Assembly: GCA_021772595.1 (NCBI GenBank)
Contig: JAJFLS010000141.1
Span: 1 to 13,458 of the forward strand
DNA: 13,458 nt
Reading direction: 5' to 3'
Origin: Opitutales bacterium
GTDB lineage: Bacteria > Verrucomicrobiota > Verrucomicrobiia > Opitutales > Opitutaceae
Position 1 is the first letter of the stretch. Each line of letters begins with the position of its first letter. Below the pieces are notes generated by a model, which was not told where the DNA came from, did not search any database, and saw nothing but the letters and a program-made list of their open reading frames with translations. A program made the translations under genes and the position numbers. This document shows, piece after piece, positions 1 through 7,918 of this stretch.

Positions 1-1368
1 AGCGATGAGCATAGGAAAATTGTCCGTCGAGCGGATTTCCGGCGGAGCGATCGCGTCCCAATCGATATCCGGATAGTCGTCCATGTCTCGTCGGGAGCTC
101 CAATCATTGAAGAGCTCGTAATTGTTCTCGGTCCAGATAGCGGGGCCGTTGATGCGGAGCAAGAGCGCTCCTGCGGACATCCACTCGTTTCCGGTCGCGT
201 CGGGTTCGGGCCAGCCCGCAATGTTGGGCGGATAGGCGACGTTGTAGTTGAGTTGATTGGCCAGATTCTCGATCGGGCGAGGAGGCAAGGTGTCCGCCTC
301 GAATTGTTTGTGCAAGCAAATCAGATAGTCGCCCGCGTCTTTGATTTGTTGTCCGATGACCTCTTCGGCAAAAAATTCTTCGCTGGCGAAAAGATCTCTT
401 AGCAGCGGTCTTAGCTGATAGTCGTATTGATCTTTCAAGCGCGCGGCGAGTTCGTCGATGACGGCTTCGTCGGGATTGGGAGATGCGAAGTAGCGCCAGA
501 GTTTCCAACAGAGGTGTTTGGCGCAGCTGATATCATTGAAAACGAGATCTAGAATGTCGTCGCCGCTGGAGATCGTGCGGCCGTCGGGCATTCGGTCTTG
601 GCCCATAAACGATTTCGGAAGAAGATCCTGACGATTGCGGTTCTGGTAGGGTCCGGCCATGGGTTCACCTTCGGGGGCAAGAGATTCTGGATCTCGTTGG
701 CTGGCTTCCGGATGGGGCGATTGCATGCGATAAAGACGACGCCCCGTAAAGGCTTCGGCGGCGGCTCCGACGTCGGCTTCGGTGTATCCACCATTTACGC
801 CAAGCGTGAAGAGTTCGAGCAGCTCACGGCCGAAATTCTCGTTGATTTCGCTGGCGGAACTTTCTTCGAGATCGAGCATCCGGATCATCGCTTCGGACCA
901 GGATACTTCGCTCACCAGATTCTTGATACTTCCTTGTTCTCCGTTTCCTGCCGCGTGACGGCGGAGCATTTCGAAGTAGCGGATAAAGTACATGAAGCGC
1001 GTTTCGCTTGAGCACGTGCCCATATCGATTGGAAGATGATCGAGGAGAAACTTGAGGAGCTTTGCGGCGAGCGGCTGGCCTTCCCGGAGCATTTTCATGT
1101 ACCAGTCGACGAACGATCGGCGGCGGTCGCTCTCGCCCTCCCACAAGTCGCCATTAGGATCTAAGTCCGTGGACCAGCTCGGTCGCGGGTGGTTCACCCA
1201 GGTCTCGGAAGGCGTGACCAGCGAATCGATGGCGGCATCGACTCCTTGAGCTTTGCCCAGCTGATAGAAGGCTTCTCGTTCAGCAGGCGAACCTCCGAAG
1301 CCGGCTCGATGAAACAAATGGTCTGCGATGCGGCGCGACCACCTAGATTGCGTAATAGGCGTCAACAT
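1..1368 (-). CDS. DUF1800 family protein, second paralogue; 3' end lies beyond the left window edge
   Basis: The reading frame is open from the ATG at 1368 to base 1: 456 codons with no stop, so the C-terminus lies outside the window. Visible family marks are HLFHRAGFGGSP (residues 17-28), ENFGRELLELFTLG (177-190), YTEADVGAAAEAFTGR (195-210), HLCWKLWRYF (285-294) and NIAGWPEPD (382-390). It aligns along its whole visible length with the 542-residue DUF1800 protein at 5873-7501. By that alignment about 55 C-terminal residues are missing. No signal peptide is visible. The biochemical role of DUF1800 is unknown; members often sit beside DUF1501 genes, so a DUF1501 gene may follow off the left edge (inference). 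The ATG was chosen because the N-terminus matches the paralogue from residue 1 (MLTP versus MLDP). A weak purine stretch, AAGGAAG, lies 14 nt upstream. The 260-bp gap before it suggests its own promoter. Confidence 0.9.
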   Translation of the reverse strand, partial: MLTPITQSRWSRRIADHLFHRAGFGGSPAEREAFYQLGKAQGVDAAIDSLVTPSETWVNHPRPSWSTDLDPNGDLWEGESDRRRSFVDWYMKMLREGQPLAAKLLKFLLDHLPIDMGTCSSETRFMYFIRYFEMLRRHAAGNGEQGSIKNLVSEVSWSEAMIRMLDLEESSASEINENFGRELLELFTLGVNGGYTEADVGAAAEAFTGRRLYRMQSPHPEASQRDPESLAPEGEPMAGPYQNRNRQDLLPKSFMGQDRMPDGRTISSGDDILDLVFNDISCAKHLCWKLWRYFASPNPDEAVIDELAARLKDQYDYQLRPLLRDLFASEEFFAEEVIGQQIKDAGDYLICLHKQFEADTLPPRPIENLANQLNYNVAYPPNIAGWPEPDATGNEWMSAGALLLRINGPAIWTENNYELFNDWSSRRDMDDYPDIDWDAIAPPEIRSTDNFPMLIA

Positions 1369-1382
1369 ATTGTTACTACTTT
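1369..1382 (-). promoter_or_regulatory. Start-proximal leader shared with the other DUF1800 gene
   Basis: Read on the minus strand, the 14 nt before the ATG are AAAGTAGTAACAAT. The paralogue at 7501 has AAAGTAGAACCATT at the same distance (11 of 14 identical, the first seven invariant). Neither gene has a standard Shine-Dalgarno at the usual spacing. It may be a remnant of the gene duplication or a translation or regulatory element. The similarity is seen directly; the function is inferred. Confidence 0.35.
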
Positions 1383-1564
1383 CTTCCTTGGACGGTAAGG
1401 CGTTCCCGCACGACAATGAGGGAACTGGCCAGACTAACGGCCCGATTCGGAGAGCATTTAACAAACGCGCTCTTTTTGCAGATGAACCTTAAGGCCGCGC
1501 ATGTCTTCGAGCGCCTATTCGCAATCGCCCTAGGCCCAGAAGATCAAGGCAGAGTGAGCGCTCT

Positions 1565-1584
1565 CGCGGGGATGGATTCCCGCG
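1565..1584. other. Hairpin in the gap between the exported-protein gene and the second DUF1800 gene
   Basis: CGCGGGGA pairs with TTCCCGCG (eight pairs including one G-T) around a 4-nt TGGA loop. It lies 45 nt beyond the stop of the 948-residue protein gene. No T-run follows on either strand, so it is not a classical intrinsic terminator. It could be an mRNA 3'-end stabiliser or a Rho-assisted end. A second, weaker hairpin (GTTCCC 1402-1407 with GGGAAC 1420-1425) lies nearer the DUF1800 start. The rest of 1369-1628 shows no gene I can support. Confidence 0.35.
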
Positions 1585-1628
1585 CGTTCGTATTCGGAAT
1601 GGGGATGCGAATCCTCCCTACGTATTGG

Positions 1629-4475
1629 CTAGGGGAGCGCGTAGATTTCGACTAGGGCGACGCCGGTCGTGCCGTTTTCGCCCGAGGCTTTGACGGTGTA
1701 GAGACCCGGTTGCAGCTCCATGATCAGGGCGGCGTCTTCGCTTCCTTCGTTGAGCGGGAATGCTCCTACGAGGGCGCTGGCAGATGTGATTTCCGCCGGG
1801 TCCCAGAGGTTCTGCCATCCGTCGTTGGACGCGATGACTTCCTGGGCACTATTGAAAATTTCGATCGCCGGAAACTCCAGGTGACCTGCGACGCCTTGGT
1901 CGGCGAGGGTCGGCCCAACTGCTCGTATTAGAACGCGTATCGGGATATCCCCTTCAACGACGAAACCGGGAATGACGACGTCGGCGCCGGTGCCAACGAA
2001 GGCGCGGGCGGAGATGTTGATCATCCGGCTAAACTCTGCGTCGACGTCGAAGGCTTCGACCAGACCGATGCCCGTCGAAGCGTCTTGGCTGCGAACGATC
2101 GCGGTATAAATCCCTGGGTCGAGATCGACGAGCAACGCGGTGTCGTCGGCGTGCGGGGGGAGTCCGTTTCCGGCGCCGACTATAGCTCCTGCGGTCAGGA
2201 TTGCGTCGGGGTCTGCATTGTCGCCCCAACGATCGTTGGAATGGATCAGGTTTTGGCCGGAGTCGTAAATCTCGAGTCTCGGCAGTCGGAGATAGTCGGG
2301 CAGTAGATTCTGTGGAAGTCCGGGGCCGATTCCTCGAATGAGCACTTGCTTCGCCTCAGGGCCGTTGATCACGAAGCCGGCTATCAGCACGTTGGCGTTG
2401 GAACCGATCCGCGAGCGCGCGGAAATGTTGAAGAGGCGTCGGTCGGTGATGAGAATATTAGCTGTAAGGCTATCGGTAGCACCGCCGTTGCTCGTAGCGA
2501 CTACGTGGTAATCCCCTTCGTCGTCCGTATCCGCTGGCTGGATGCTCAGGACTTCGCCGGTTTTGCCGGCGATCGCTACGCCTTCGAAAAACCACTGGTA
2601 GGTAACGGGAGTGTCCGAGACGGCGCGGGCGTCGAGGACTGCTTCGAGTCCGCGGAACGCTATTTCGCCCAGGGGCTGTTCGACGAAGGCGGGGACGCTT
2701 GGGAGAGCTTGTATTGAGATGCTGGCGACTTGGCTTTGGACGGATCCGGCGGTGGTCAAGATGGTGACACGATAGGCGCCGTCGTCGCTCGAAGAAGCGT
2801 TTTCGATCTCGAGGGTGCTTCCGGTTGCTCCGACGATGTCCGTGCCATCTTTACTCCATCGGTATTGGAATGGGCCTTGTCCGTCAGCGTCAACGGTGAG
2901 AACGAGAGTCTCGCCATCGAAAGAGGAGGTGTTTGCGGGCTGCTGCGAGATCGTTGGGGGCGGAACGTCTTCTACGCCCACGATGGCTATGGCATTGGCA
3001 CCGTTTGTGAACGCGTAGTTCAGAGCCAATTGTCCGGCGGTGTTGAAGCCTCCGATTTCAACGGAGTCGATCGTCCCAGGAAGTCCGGGTCTTACTTCGA
3101 AGGTATCGCCTTCGCGGGCGACTTGAGCGAGAACTCCGTTGGAATCCAGGGCCCAGACTCCGGAGTCGGTGGTGTCGCTGATAGCGTCGCCTGAACCGGC
3201 GAGGGAAGCCTGGAACGCGACCTGGCCTGCTCCGTTTATTCGTGGAATGCTGAGGGATTGGAAGGTGACGCCTGCGAGCGCTCCTGGGGCTTGCATGCCA
3301 GTGTTGACAGCGATCGACCAGACTCCAGCGGCGGATCGCACGAGGATTGCTTGGCTGACGCCATCGACGTCGGTGGCGAGAACGGCGAGGTCACCCGCAT
3401 CGTTAACGACGGGGTCAAGAAAAGATGAATACGAGCGGTCGATACCGAAGATGTTGATCGGATCTGCAGTGGTTGTGAGCATCGATAGAGTGCTTCCGGA
3501 GAATCGGTACAGTCCTTCTTCCTCCTCGTCGTTCATGAGGCTGGCCCAGAAAGTGACGTCGGAGTTTCCGTCTATGGCCGGCCTGCCGAATGAGACGAAC
3601 GCGTCGGTCGATCCGGGAGCGCTGTCGCCGGTTTTTGCGATGCGGGTCGCTGCGCTGTCGGTGGCCAGTTTCCAGACGGCTTGCTCGTTGTTGTTTTCGA
3701 TTTCGTCTCCGTCGTCGATCGCTGCGAGCAGGGTGCCTTCGAGTCCGCTGTTCAGCGAAAGCGCGATGGGCGTGTCGATAGTTAGCGTACCGCCTTTCGG
3801 TGGAAGTCCACCGATCGCGGCAAGACGCAATGGCGGCGGCGGGTCGCTTTCATTGGTGGCAAGTTCGGAAACCCAAATCCCTGTGGCGTCGGGATTGTTG
3901 CCAGAATCAAGGCGAGCGATAAACGAAAATGCGTTCGCATTGAGGTTCGATAGGTTCCCGAACAAGTCAAATCGTCGTAAAGGGTCGAGCGTGTCGATGA
4001 AATCTACGATGGGTTGGATGGTCGATGAAGCGTGTGATTTGAGAAGCGGCGCGGCCGGCTGCCCGCTCAAGCGTGCGGTAATAATGTAGTTTGCATCTGT
4101 ATTGGTTGATCCAACAAACATGATGTCCAAGCCCCAAGTTATCGCTACGGAACGGAGATCCTGAATGTTGATTGTTTCGCCCCCTACGGTAGTTTGGCCT
4201 GTAGTCGCAAGGATGCTCAAGATACCCGTGTCGTAAATTAATGCGGCGTCGAAACGGGAATCTACTTCGACCGCGCCGTCCTCGAACCGCGCTCCGAAAG
4301 CGACGTGACCGTTCTCGTTGATCCGCGGGGTGGAGAAGGAGTCGTAAGTTTGGTCTTCGCCTTCCAGGTCGGCGGTGTCCCCGCTAAGCGACACTAGAGT
4401 GAATGTATTCGGGAAAGCGTTACTGGCCAGGAGCGCTATTAGGAGGGTTGGAAAAATTAGTTTGAAGGGCTTCAT
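1629..4475 (-). CDS. Large exported protein: NxxGxxAF-type repeats, two Ig-like domains, two C-terminal tail modules
   Basis: The protein has 948 residues. A Sec signal peptide covers residues 1 to about 22 (MKPFK, a hydrophobic core, then SNA). Residues 25-500 carry repeats of the 'choice-of-anchor tandem repeat NxxGxxAF' type: NENGHVAF at 53, NDAGDLAV at 358, NGAGQVAF at 414, NTAGQLAL at 478 and a degenerate copy near 303. These are probably beta-rich or propeller-like (inference). Two Ig-like domains follow at about 507-590 (W540, DDGAYRV 564-570) and 597-677 (W628, DEGDYHV 652-658), both without the usual cysteine pair. Two homologous tail modules span 680-809 and 816-946. No catalytic motif, PEP-CTERM or LPXTG signal is visible. 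The ATG overlaps the DUF1501 stop as ATGA, so translation is probably coupled. I infer a cell-surface or secreted binding or structural role; the substrate is unknown. Confidence 0.85.
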   Translation of the reverse strand: MKPFKLIFPTLLIALLASNAFPNTFTLVSLSGDTADLEGEDQTYDSFSTPRINENGHVAFGARFEDGAVEVDSRFDAALIYDTGILSILATTGQTTVGGETINIQDLRSVAITWGLDIMFVGSTNTDANYIITARLSGQPAAPLLKSHASSTIQPIVDFIDTLDPLRRFDLFGNLSNLNANAFSFIARLDSGNNPDATGIWVSELATNESDPPPPLRLAAIGGLPPKGGTLTIDTPIALSLNSGLEGTLLAAIDDGDEIENNNEQAVWKLATDSAATRIAKTGDSAPGSTDAFVSFGRPAIDGNSDVTFWASLMNDEEEEGLYRFSGSTLSMLTTTADPINIFGIDRSYSSFLDPVVNDAGDLAVLATDVDGVSQAILVRSAAGVWSIAVNTGMQAPGALAGVTFQSLSIPRINGAGQVAFQASLAGSGDAISDTTDSGVWALDSNGVLAQVAREGDTFEVRPGLPGTIDSVEIGGFNTAGQLALNYAFTNGANAIAIVGVEDVPPPTISQQPANTSSFDGETLVLTVDADGQGPFQYRWSKDGTDIVGATGSTLEIENASSSDDGAYRVTILTTAGSVQSQVASISIQALPSVPAFVEQPLGEIAFRGLEAVLDARAVSDTPVTYQWFFEGVAIAGKTGEVLSIQPADTDDEGDYHVVATSNGGATDSLTANILITDRRLFNISARSRIGSNANVLIAGFVINGPEAKQVLIRGIGPGLPQNLLPDYLRLPRLEIYDSGQNLIHSNDRWGDNADPDAILTAGAIVGAGNGLPPHADDTALLVDLDPGIYTAIVRSQDASTGIGLVEAFDVDAEFSRMINISARAFVGTGADVVIPGFVVEGDIPIRVLIRAVGPTLADQGVAGHLEFPAIEIFNSAQEVIASNDGWQNLWDPAEITSASALVGAFPLNEGSEDAALIMELQPGLYTVKASGENGTTGVALVEIYALP
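1638..2438 (-). repeat. Two tandem C-terminal protein modules of about 130 residues
   Basis: Within the exported protein, residues 680-809 and 816-946 align with each other. Shared landmarks in order are NISAR, IG or VG, a GFV segment, VLIR(G/A)(I/V)GP, a (L/A)IEI(Y/F) segment, SND.W, (A/S)(A/I).VGA, (D/E)(D)(T/A)AL, PG(I/L)YT and TG(I/V)(G/A)LVE. The module is familiar as a C-terminal repeat in Verrucomicrobia exported proteins. It has no established function I can name; surface anchoring or sorting is a guess. Confidence 0.75.
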
Positions 4476-5845
4476 ATCGAGTTGATGAAGTTGAGCGGAT
4501 CGAAATTGGCGGGTTGCGAGGGGAAGATGTCCGGCATCGCCGATGCGGGAACTCCCATCCAGTTTTGGAGAAGCGTGCGGTAGACGGTTCGGAAATCCAC
4601 GTTGAAATCGAGGCTGTTTCGTTTGACGCGGGCGTCTGCCGCTAAATCTGGATACAGGCCGTAGTACTCGTTGCCCCGTACTTGGCCGCCCATGACGAAG
4701 AGCGTTTCGGCGGCACCGTGGTCGGTGCCTCGGCTTCCGTTTTGGATGACTTTTCGGCCGAACTCGCTGAAGGTGAGGATGACGACGCGATTCCAGTTAC
4801 CTTGGGCTTTCATCTCGTCGACGAAGGCTCCCAGGGAGTTGTTGAGCGTCTCGAGCAAGGTGAAGTGGCGGCCGGTTAGTGGATTGACGTCGAGGATCTG
4901 GTTGTTGTGCGTGTCGTAGCCGCCTTGGCGGGCGTAGTAGATCGAAGTCTCGCTCCTGCCTTTGATGAGCTGAGCGATGGTTTTCAGGCTGTTGGCGAGA
5001 TTGTTGTCGGGCCAATTCGGATTCAGCAGGTCACCGCTTGCTTCAAGAGCCGCTCGGACGCTTGCGGTGCTGATCATGGCGCTGTGGGCGGCGCGCTGTA
5101 CGTAGGCAAGCGTGTCGTCGGTCGCGCTGATGCCGTCGTCGGTAGCGTGGTCGAGGCCGATCAGCTTGCGGTACATTTGTTCGAGCGAGGCTTCGCGTCC
5201 GACGGAAGGCATGTCGCGCCAGCTGAAGTTGTCGGGACTGTTGAAGGTGACGGTTGGGCTGAGGCCTTGGTCGCTTTTGAAGGCGAGCGTGGGGCGGCGA
5301 TTCATGAAGATGCCGGTGGTGGCGCCGCAGCCGTCGCACTGGTTGTCGAGGTAGCGGCCGACCCAGCCGTCTTTGACGATGGTGTTGGGCTCGGCGGAGT
5401 GCCAGTAGTCGAAGGAGGTGAAGTGGGAGAGGTTGGGGTTGGGGTAGCCAACGCCGTTGATGATGCCGAGCTCGCCATCCAGCCAGAGCTGGTTGAAGGC
5501 GGTGAGGTTTGGGTGGAGGGCGACGACTTCGTCGTTGCCGGTGACGCTGGGGGCGTCATTGTCGGTCAGCGGGAGGATGCCGTGCTGCTCGCCCAGCCTA
5601 ATGGTTGGGCGGGCGCCGTTGTATATGCCGTTCGTGTAGGGGATGAGCGTATTGAGAGTGTCATTACCGCCGGCCAATTCCATGAGAAGGATGATAGGCC
5701 CTTCGTCGCCTTCGGGTGGAAGGGATTGGGCGTGTGCGTCAAGGTTGAAAAGGGTCTGCTGTAGAAACCCTGGCAAGCTCATGGAGGCGGTGGCGCCCCA
5801 GACGGACTTTGCAACGAACTCTCTTCTATTTAATTTGATATTCAT
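4472..5845 (-). CDS. DUF1501 family protein with a Tat-type signal
   Basis: The protein has 457 residues, near the usual family size. The N-terminus carries a twin-arginine motif (NRREFV, residues 6-11) and a hydrophobic stretch ending near DAHAQ (36-40), which indicates Tat export in folded form. Family landmarks are ELAGGNDTLNTLIPY (56-70), LHPNL (110-114), SHFTSFDYWHS (140-150), QGGYDTH (307-313), FSEFGR (359-364) and GTDHGAAE (373-380). I recall DUF1501 as related to the alkaline-phosphatase-like hydrolases; the Asp/His motifs (GGND, GGYDTH, GTDHG) would suit metal binding, but no substrate is known. It lies 27 bp after the upstream DUF1800 gene and overlaps the next gene by 4 nt, so the three read as one operon. 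No clear Shine-Dalgarno precedes the ATG; the start is fixed by the Tat signal. Confidence 0.92.
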   Translation of the reverse strand: MNIKLNRREFVAKSVWGATASMSLPGFLQQTLFNLDAHAQSLPPEGDEGPIILLMELAGGNDTLNTLIPYTNGIYNGARPTIRLGEQHGILPLTDNDAPSVTGNDEVVALHPNLTAFNQLWLDGELGIINGVGYPNPNLSHFTSFDYWHSAEPNTIVKDGWVGRYLDNQCDGCGATTGIFMNRRPTLAFKSDQGLSPTVTFNSPDNFSWRDMPSVGREASLEQMYRKLIGLDHATDDGISATDDTLAYVQRAAHSAMISTASVRAALEASGDLLNPNWPDNNLANSLKTIAQLIKGRSETSIYYARQGGYDTHNNQILDVNPLTGRHFTLLETLNNSLGAFVDEMKAQGNWNRVVILTFSEFGRKVIQNGSRGTDHGAAETLFVMGGQVRGNEYYGLYPDLAADARVKRNSLDFNVDFRTVYRTLLQNWMGVPASAMPDIFPSQPANFDPLNFINSI

Positions 5846-5872
5846 TTCTGCGTTTTCGGGTTCGTTGCGATA

Positions 5873-7501
5873 TTACTGCATTTGGTACTCGGGCAGGGCG
5901 AGCAGAAGGCGGACGAGCTCCTTGACGGCTTCCAAGCTGTCGAGTTGCTCCGCGATGCTGGAGTATCGCTCGTAAAGCGTGCGGATCTGGCTTTTGCGAA
6001 GCGTGCGATGAGGCATGAATCGCTTCGTGAGGGTTTCGATGAGGAGAGGAAAATTCTCGATGGCGCGGAGGTCGCGGGGCGCGATGCGATCCCAATCGAC
6101 GTCGGGGTAACCTGCCATGCTGGTACGGGTCCTGGCAGTTGTAAACACATCGAAGTTTCGATGGCTCCAGATGCTCGGCACATTCATGCGGAAGACCATG
6201 GCTCCGGTTGCCAGCCAGGTGTTGCCTTCGCCGTCGGGTTCCGGCCAACCGGCGATACTCGGCGGGAAGAGAATCTCGTAGCCGAGCTGCTGCATGACGT
6301 CCTCGATCGCGTCTTGCGACAAGTTCGGCGCGTCGAGCTGCTTTTCTAGAGAAGTCAATAAGTCGCCCGCGTCCTTGATCTGGGTGTTCATGATCGCGTC
6401 GTCGTAGAATTCTTCGCTGAGGAAGATATCCTTGAGGAACGGGCGGATCTCGTAGTCGTGCGTGTCGCGGAAGCGCAGGGCGAGCGCCTCGATGAGCGCT
6501 TTGGAAGGATTGGGCGAAGCGAAGTAGCGCCAGAGTTTCCAGCTCAGGTGCTTGGCACAGCGGATACTGTTGAAGATGAGCTCGATAATATCGTCACCGT
6601 CGACGACGTCGCCGCCGCCGGGCATGGTGGTGTTGCCGTAGAAAGTCTTGGGAGATCTGTCCTGCAGGTTGGCGTTTTGCCAGACGCTTGAAGGCGGCAG
6701 GCCGCGTGGCGCGGATTGATCGTTGTTGGGAAATCGGAATCCGTAGATCTTCCTGCCGGTGAAGGCTTCGGCGGCGGCGCCGACATCCTCTTCGGTGTAC
6801 TCGTCGTCATCGTCGGTGAAATCGGTGCCGAGCCCAAAGGTGAAGAGTTCAAGGAGTTCGCGGCCGAAATTCTCGTTGATGCTGCTCGAGGTGCTCTCGT
6901 ATAGGTCGAGGGTGCGGACCATGGCGATGGACCAGGAGACGTGGTTGGCCATCGTACGAAAATTACCGTAGTGGCCTTCGGGGACGAGGCGCTCATCGCT
7001 TTCAAAAGGGGCATCGACGCCCGCGACGTTGCCGGCGGCGTGCTTGCGAAGCATCTCGAAGTAGCGGAAGAGACCGATGTACCGGTAGTATTGACCGATG
7101 GCGGCGGAATCGATGCCGAAATGGTCGACGAAGAACTTGAGGAGCTTGCCGGCGAGCGGTTGGCCTTGCTTGAGGTTGGAGAAATACCAGAGCATTACCT
7201 CGCGGCGGCGGATGTTTTGGCCTCTCCTGTTAGGGTTAGTATTATCGGTACTTAGATTTCCTTCGGGGTCGAAAAAATCTCCATTGGGATCCGTGTCGCC
7301 GAGCGCCCAATCGGTCCAGGGGAGGCTTGACCAGTCTTCCGTGGTCTCGAGAAGAGAATCGACGGCGGCTTCTACGCCTTGCTCGTCGCCGAGGCGGAAG
7401 AAGGCTTCTTGCTCTTCGGGCGACCCGCCGAAACCAGCTCGCTGGAGCAAGTGGTTCGCGTGGCGTCTCGACCAGGATTCTTGAGGTAGAGGGTCTAGCA
7501 T
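5873..7501 (-). CDS. DUF1800 family protein, first paralogue
   Basis: A complete 542-residue protein. Marks of the family are HLLQRAGFGGSP (17-28), NENFGRELLELFTFG (209-223), YTEEDVGAAAEAFTGR (235-250), CAKHLSWKLWRYF (315-327), IAGWPEPDG (416-424) and a helical C-terminus ending LLLALPEYQMQ. It is predicted mostly helical and has no signal peptide, unlike its DUF1501 partner. The pairing of DUF1800 with DUF1501 is widespread in bacteria, but the reaction or complex is not established. It is the first gene of the likely operon with DUF1501 and the large exported protein. It has extra Asp/Glu-rich loops (residues 226-238, FTDDDDEYTEEDV) that the paralogue at 1-1368 lacks. The ATG is preceded by AAAGTAG rather than a normal ribosome binding site. 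Confidence 0.93.
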   Translation of the reverse strand: MLDPLPQESWSRRHANHLLQRAGFGGSPEEQEAFFRLGDEQGVEAAVDSLLETTEDWSSLPWTDWALGDTDPNGDFFDPEGNLSTDNTNPNRRGQNIRRREVMLWYFSNLKQGQPLAGKLLKFFVDHFGIDSAAIGQYYRYIGLFRYFEMLRKHAAGNVAGVDAPFESDERLVPEGHYGNFRTMANHVSWSIAMVRTLDLYESTSSSINENFGRELLELFTFGLGTDFTDDDDEYTEEDVGAAAEAFTGRKIYGFRFPNNDQSAPRGLPPSSVWQNANLQDRSPKTFYGNTTMPGGGDVVDGDDIIELIFNSIRCAKHLSWKLWRYFASPNPSKALIEALALRFRDTHDYEIRPFLKDIFLSEEFYDDAIMNTQIKDAGDLLTSLEKQLDAPNLSQDAIEDVMQQLGYEILFPPSIAGWPEPDGEGNTWLATGAMVFRMNVPSIWSHRNFDVFTTARTRTSMAGYPDVDWDRIAPRDLRAIENFPLLIETLTKRFMPHRTLRKSQIRTLYERYSSIAEQLDSLEAVKELVRLLLALPEYQMQ

Positions 7502-7515
7502 AATGGTTCTACTTT
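7502..7515 (-). promoter_or_regulatory. Start-proximal leader shared with the second DUF1800 gene
   Basis: On the minus strand the 14 nt before the ATG read AAAGTAGAACCATT and are preceded by an A-rich stretch. The matching segment before the paralogue at 1368 begins with the same AAAGTAG at the same distance. Function unknown. Confidence 0.35.
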
Positions 7516-7909
7516 TTTAATGGGTGGGTATCTGCATTCTCAGCGGATTCGCAAAATTGGACGATCGGTTGGGCATCGTTGTGACGAGCTGCGTTCAGAT
7601 GCTCGAGCGTCGCAATTTAGCTGCAATTGCTTCTGGTGGAATAAGGTACGAGATGTAACGGTTGTGTTTGATCCGATCTTTGGGATCGCTGACGAGTAGA
7701 TTTTAGCAGCTCTTGGGAAATAAATAATCATTGGTTAACCTAATAGGACAGCCTTTTTTCGCCTATTGTGGCTCAATTGGGACAATTTTGACGATTTTTA
7801 GGCGGACAATCGGTTCGGCGCCGCGAATCGGGGAACGCTCTGTCAGGCTGCTTTCGTAGCGTTAGTGGACGGAAAAGAATGGACCCTGCCGTTCGGAGGC
7901 GATTTAGCT

Positions 7910-7914
7910 GAGGG
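7910..7914 (+). promoter_or_regulatory. Ribosome binding site deciding the xdhC start
   Basis: GAGGG lies 4 nt before the ATG at 7919. It supports that start over an in-frame GTG at 7865, which would add 18 residues not expected for the XdhC family and has no ribosome binding site of its own. Confidence 0.6.
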
Positions 7915-7918
7915 ACTA

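Larger units (their letters stand above)
7502..7918. other. Divergent intergenic region between the DUF1800 operon and xdhC
   Basis: About 417 bp separate the two divergent starts, enough for promoters in both directions. I see no convincing gene here; short open frames have no family features or plausible start context. The middle (about 7700-7800) is AT-rich and includes the 8-bp palindrome GGTTAACC at 7733-7740. Small inverted repeats occur at 7612-7630 (GCAATT with AATTGC) and 7674-7688 (CGATC with GATCG). No -35/-10 pair close to consensus could be fixed on either strand, so promoters are not called. Confidence 0.5.

Noticed and set aside
1..1368. Broken or frameshifted DUF1800 gene
   Set aside because: A triplet-by-triplet reading shows one uninterrupted frame from 1368 to 1; it only lacks a stop because it leaves the window.
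1416..1655. Plus-strand open frame of 79 codons in the gap after the exported-protein gene
   Set aside because: No ribosome binding site or family motif, and it runs into the end of the opposite-strand gene; likely chance in a 260-bp gap.
3139..4089. Plus-strand open frame of 316 codons opposite the exported-protein gene
   Set aside because: Antisense shadow with no signal, domain or ribosome binding site; the minus-strand gene has clear domains over the same bases.
4907..5764. Plus-strand open frame of 285 codons opposite DUF1501
   Set aside because: Composition biased to Val, Gly and Ala from complementing DUF1501 codons, and no family features.
7540..7731. Minus-strand open frame of 63 codons upstream of DUF1800
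   Set aside because: No start context, no hydrophobic or domain pattern, and it lies in the expected promoter region.
7865..7918. In-frame GTG start giving an 18-residue N-terminal extension of XdhC
   Set aside because: The extension is not expected in the family and has no ribosome binding site, whereas the ATG at 7919 follows GAGGG and gives a family-typical N-terminus.
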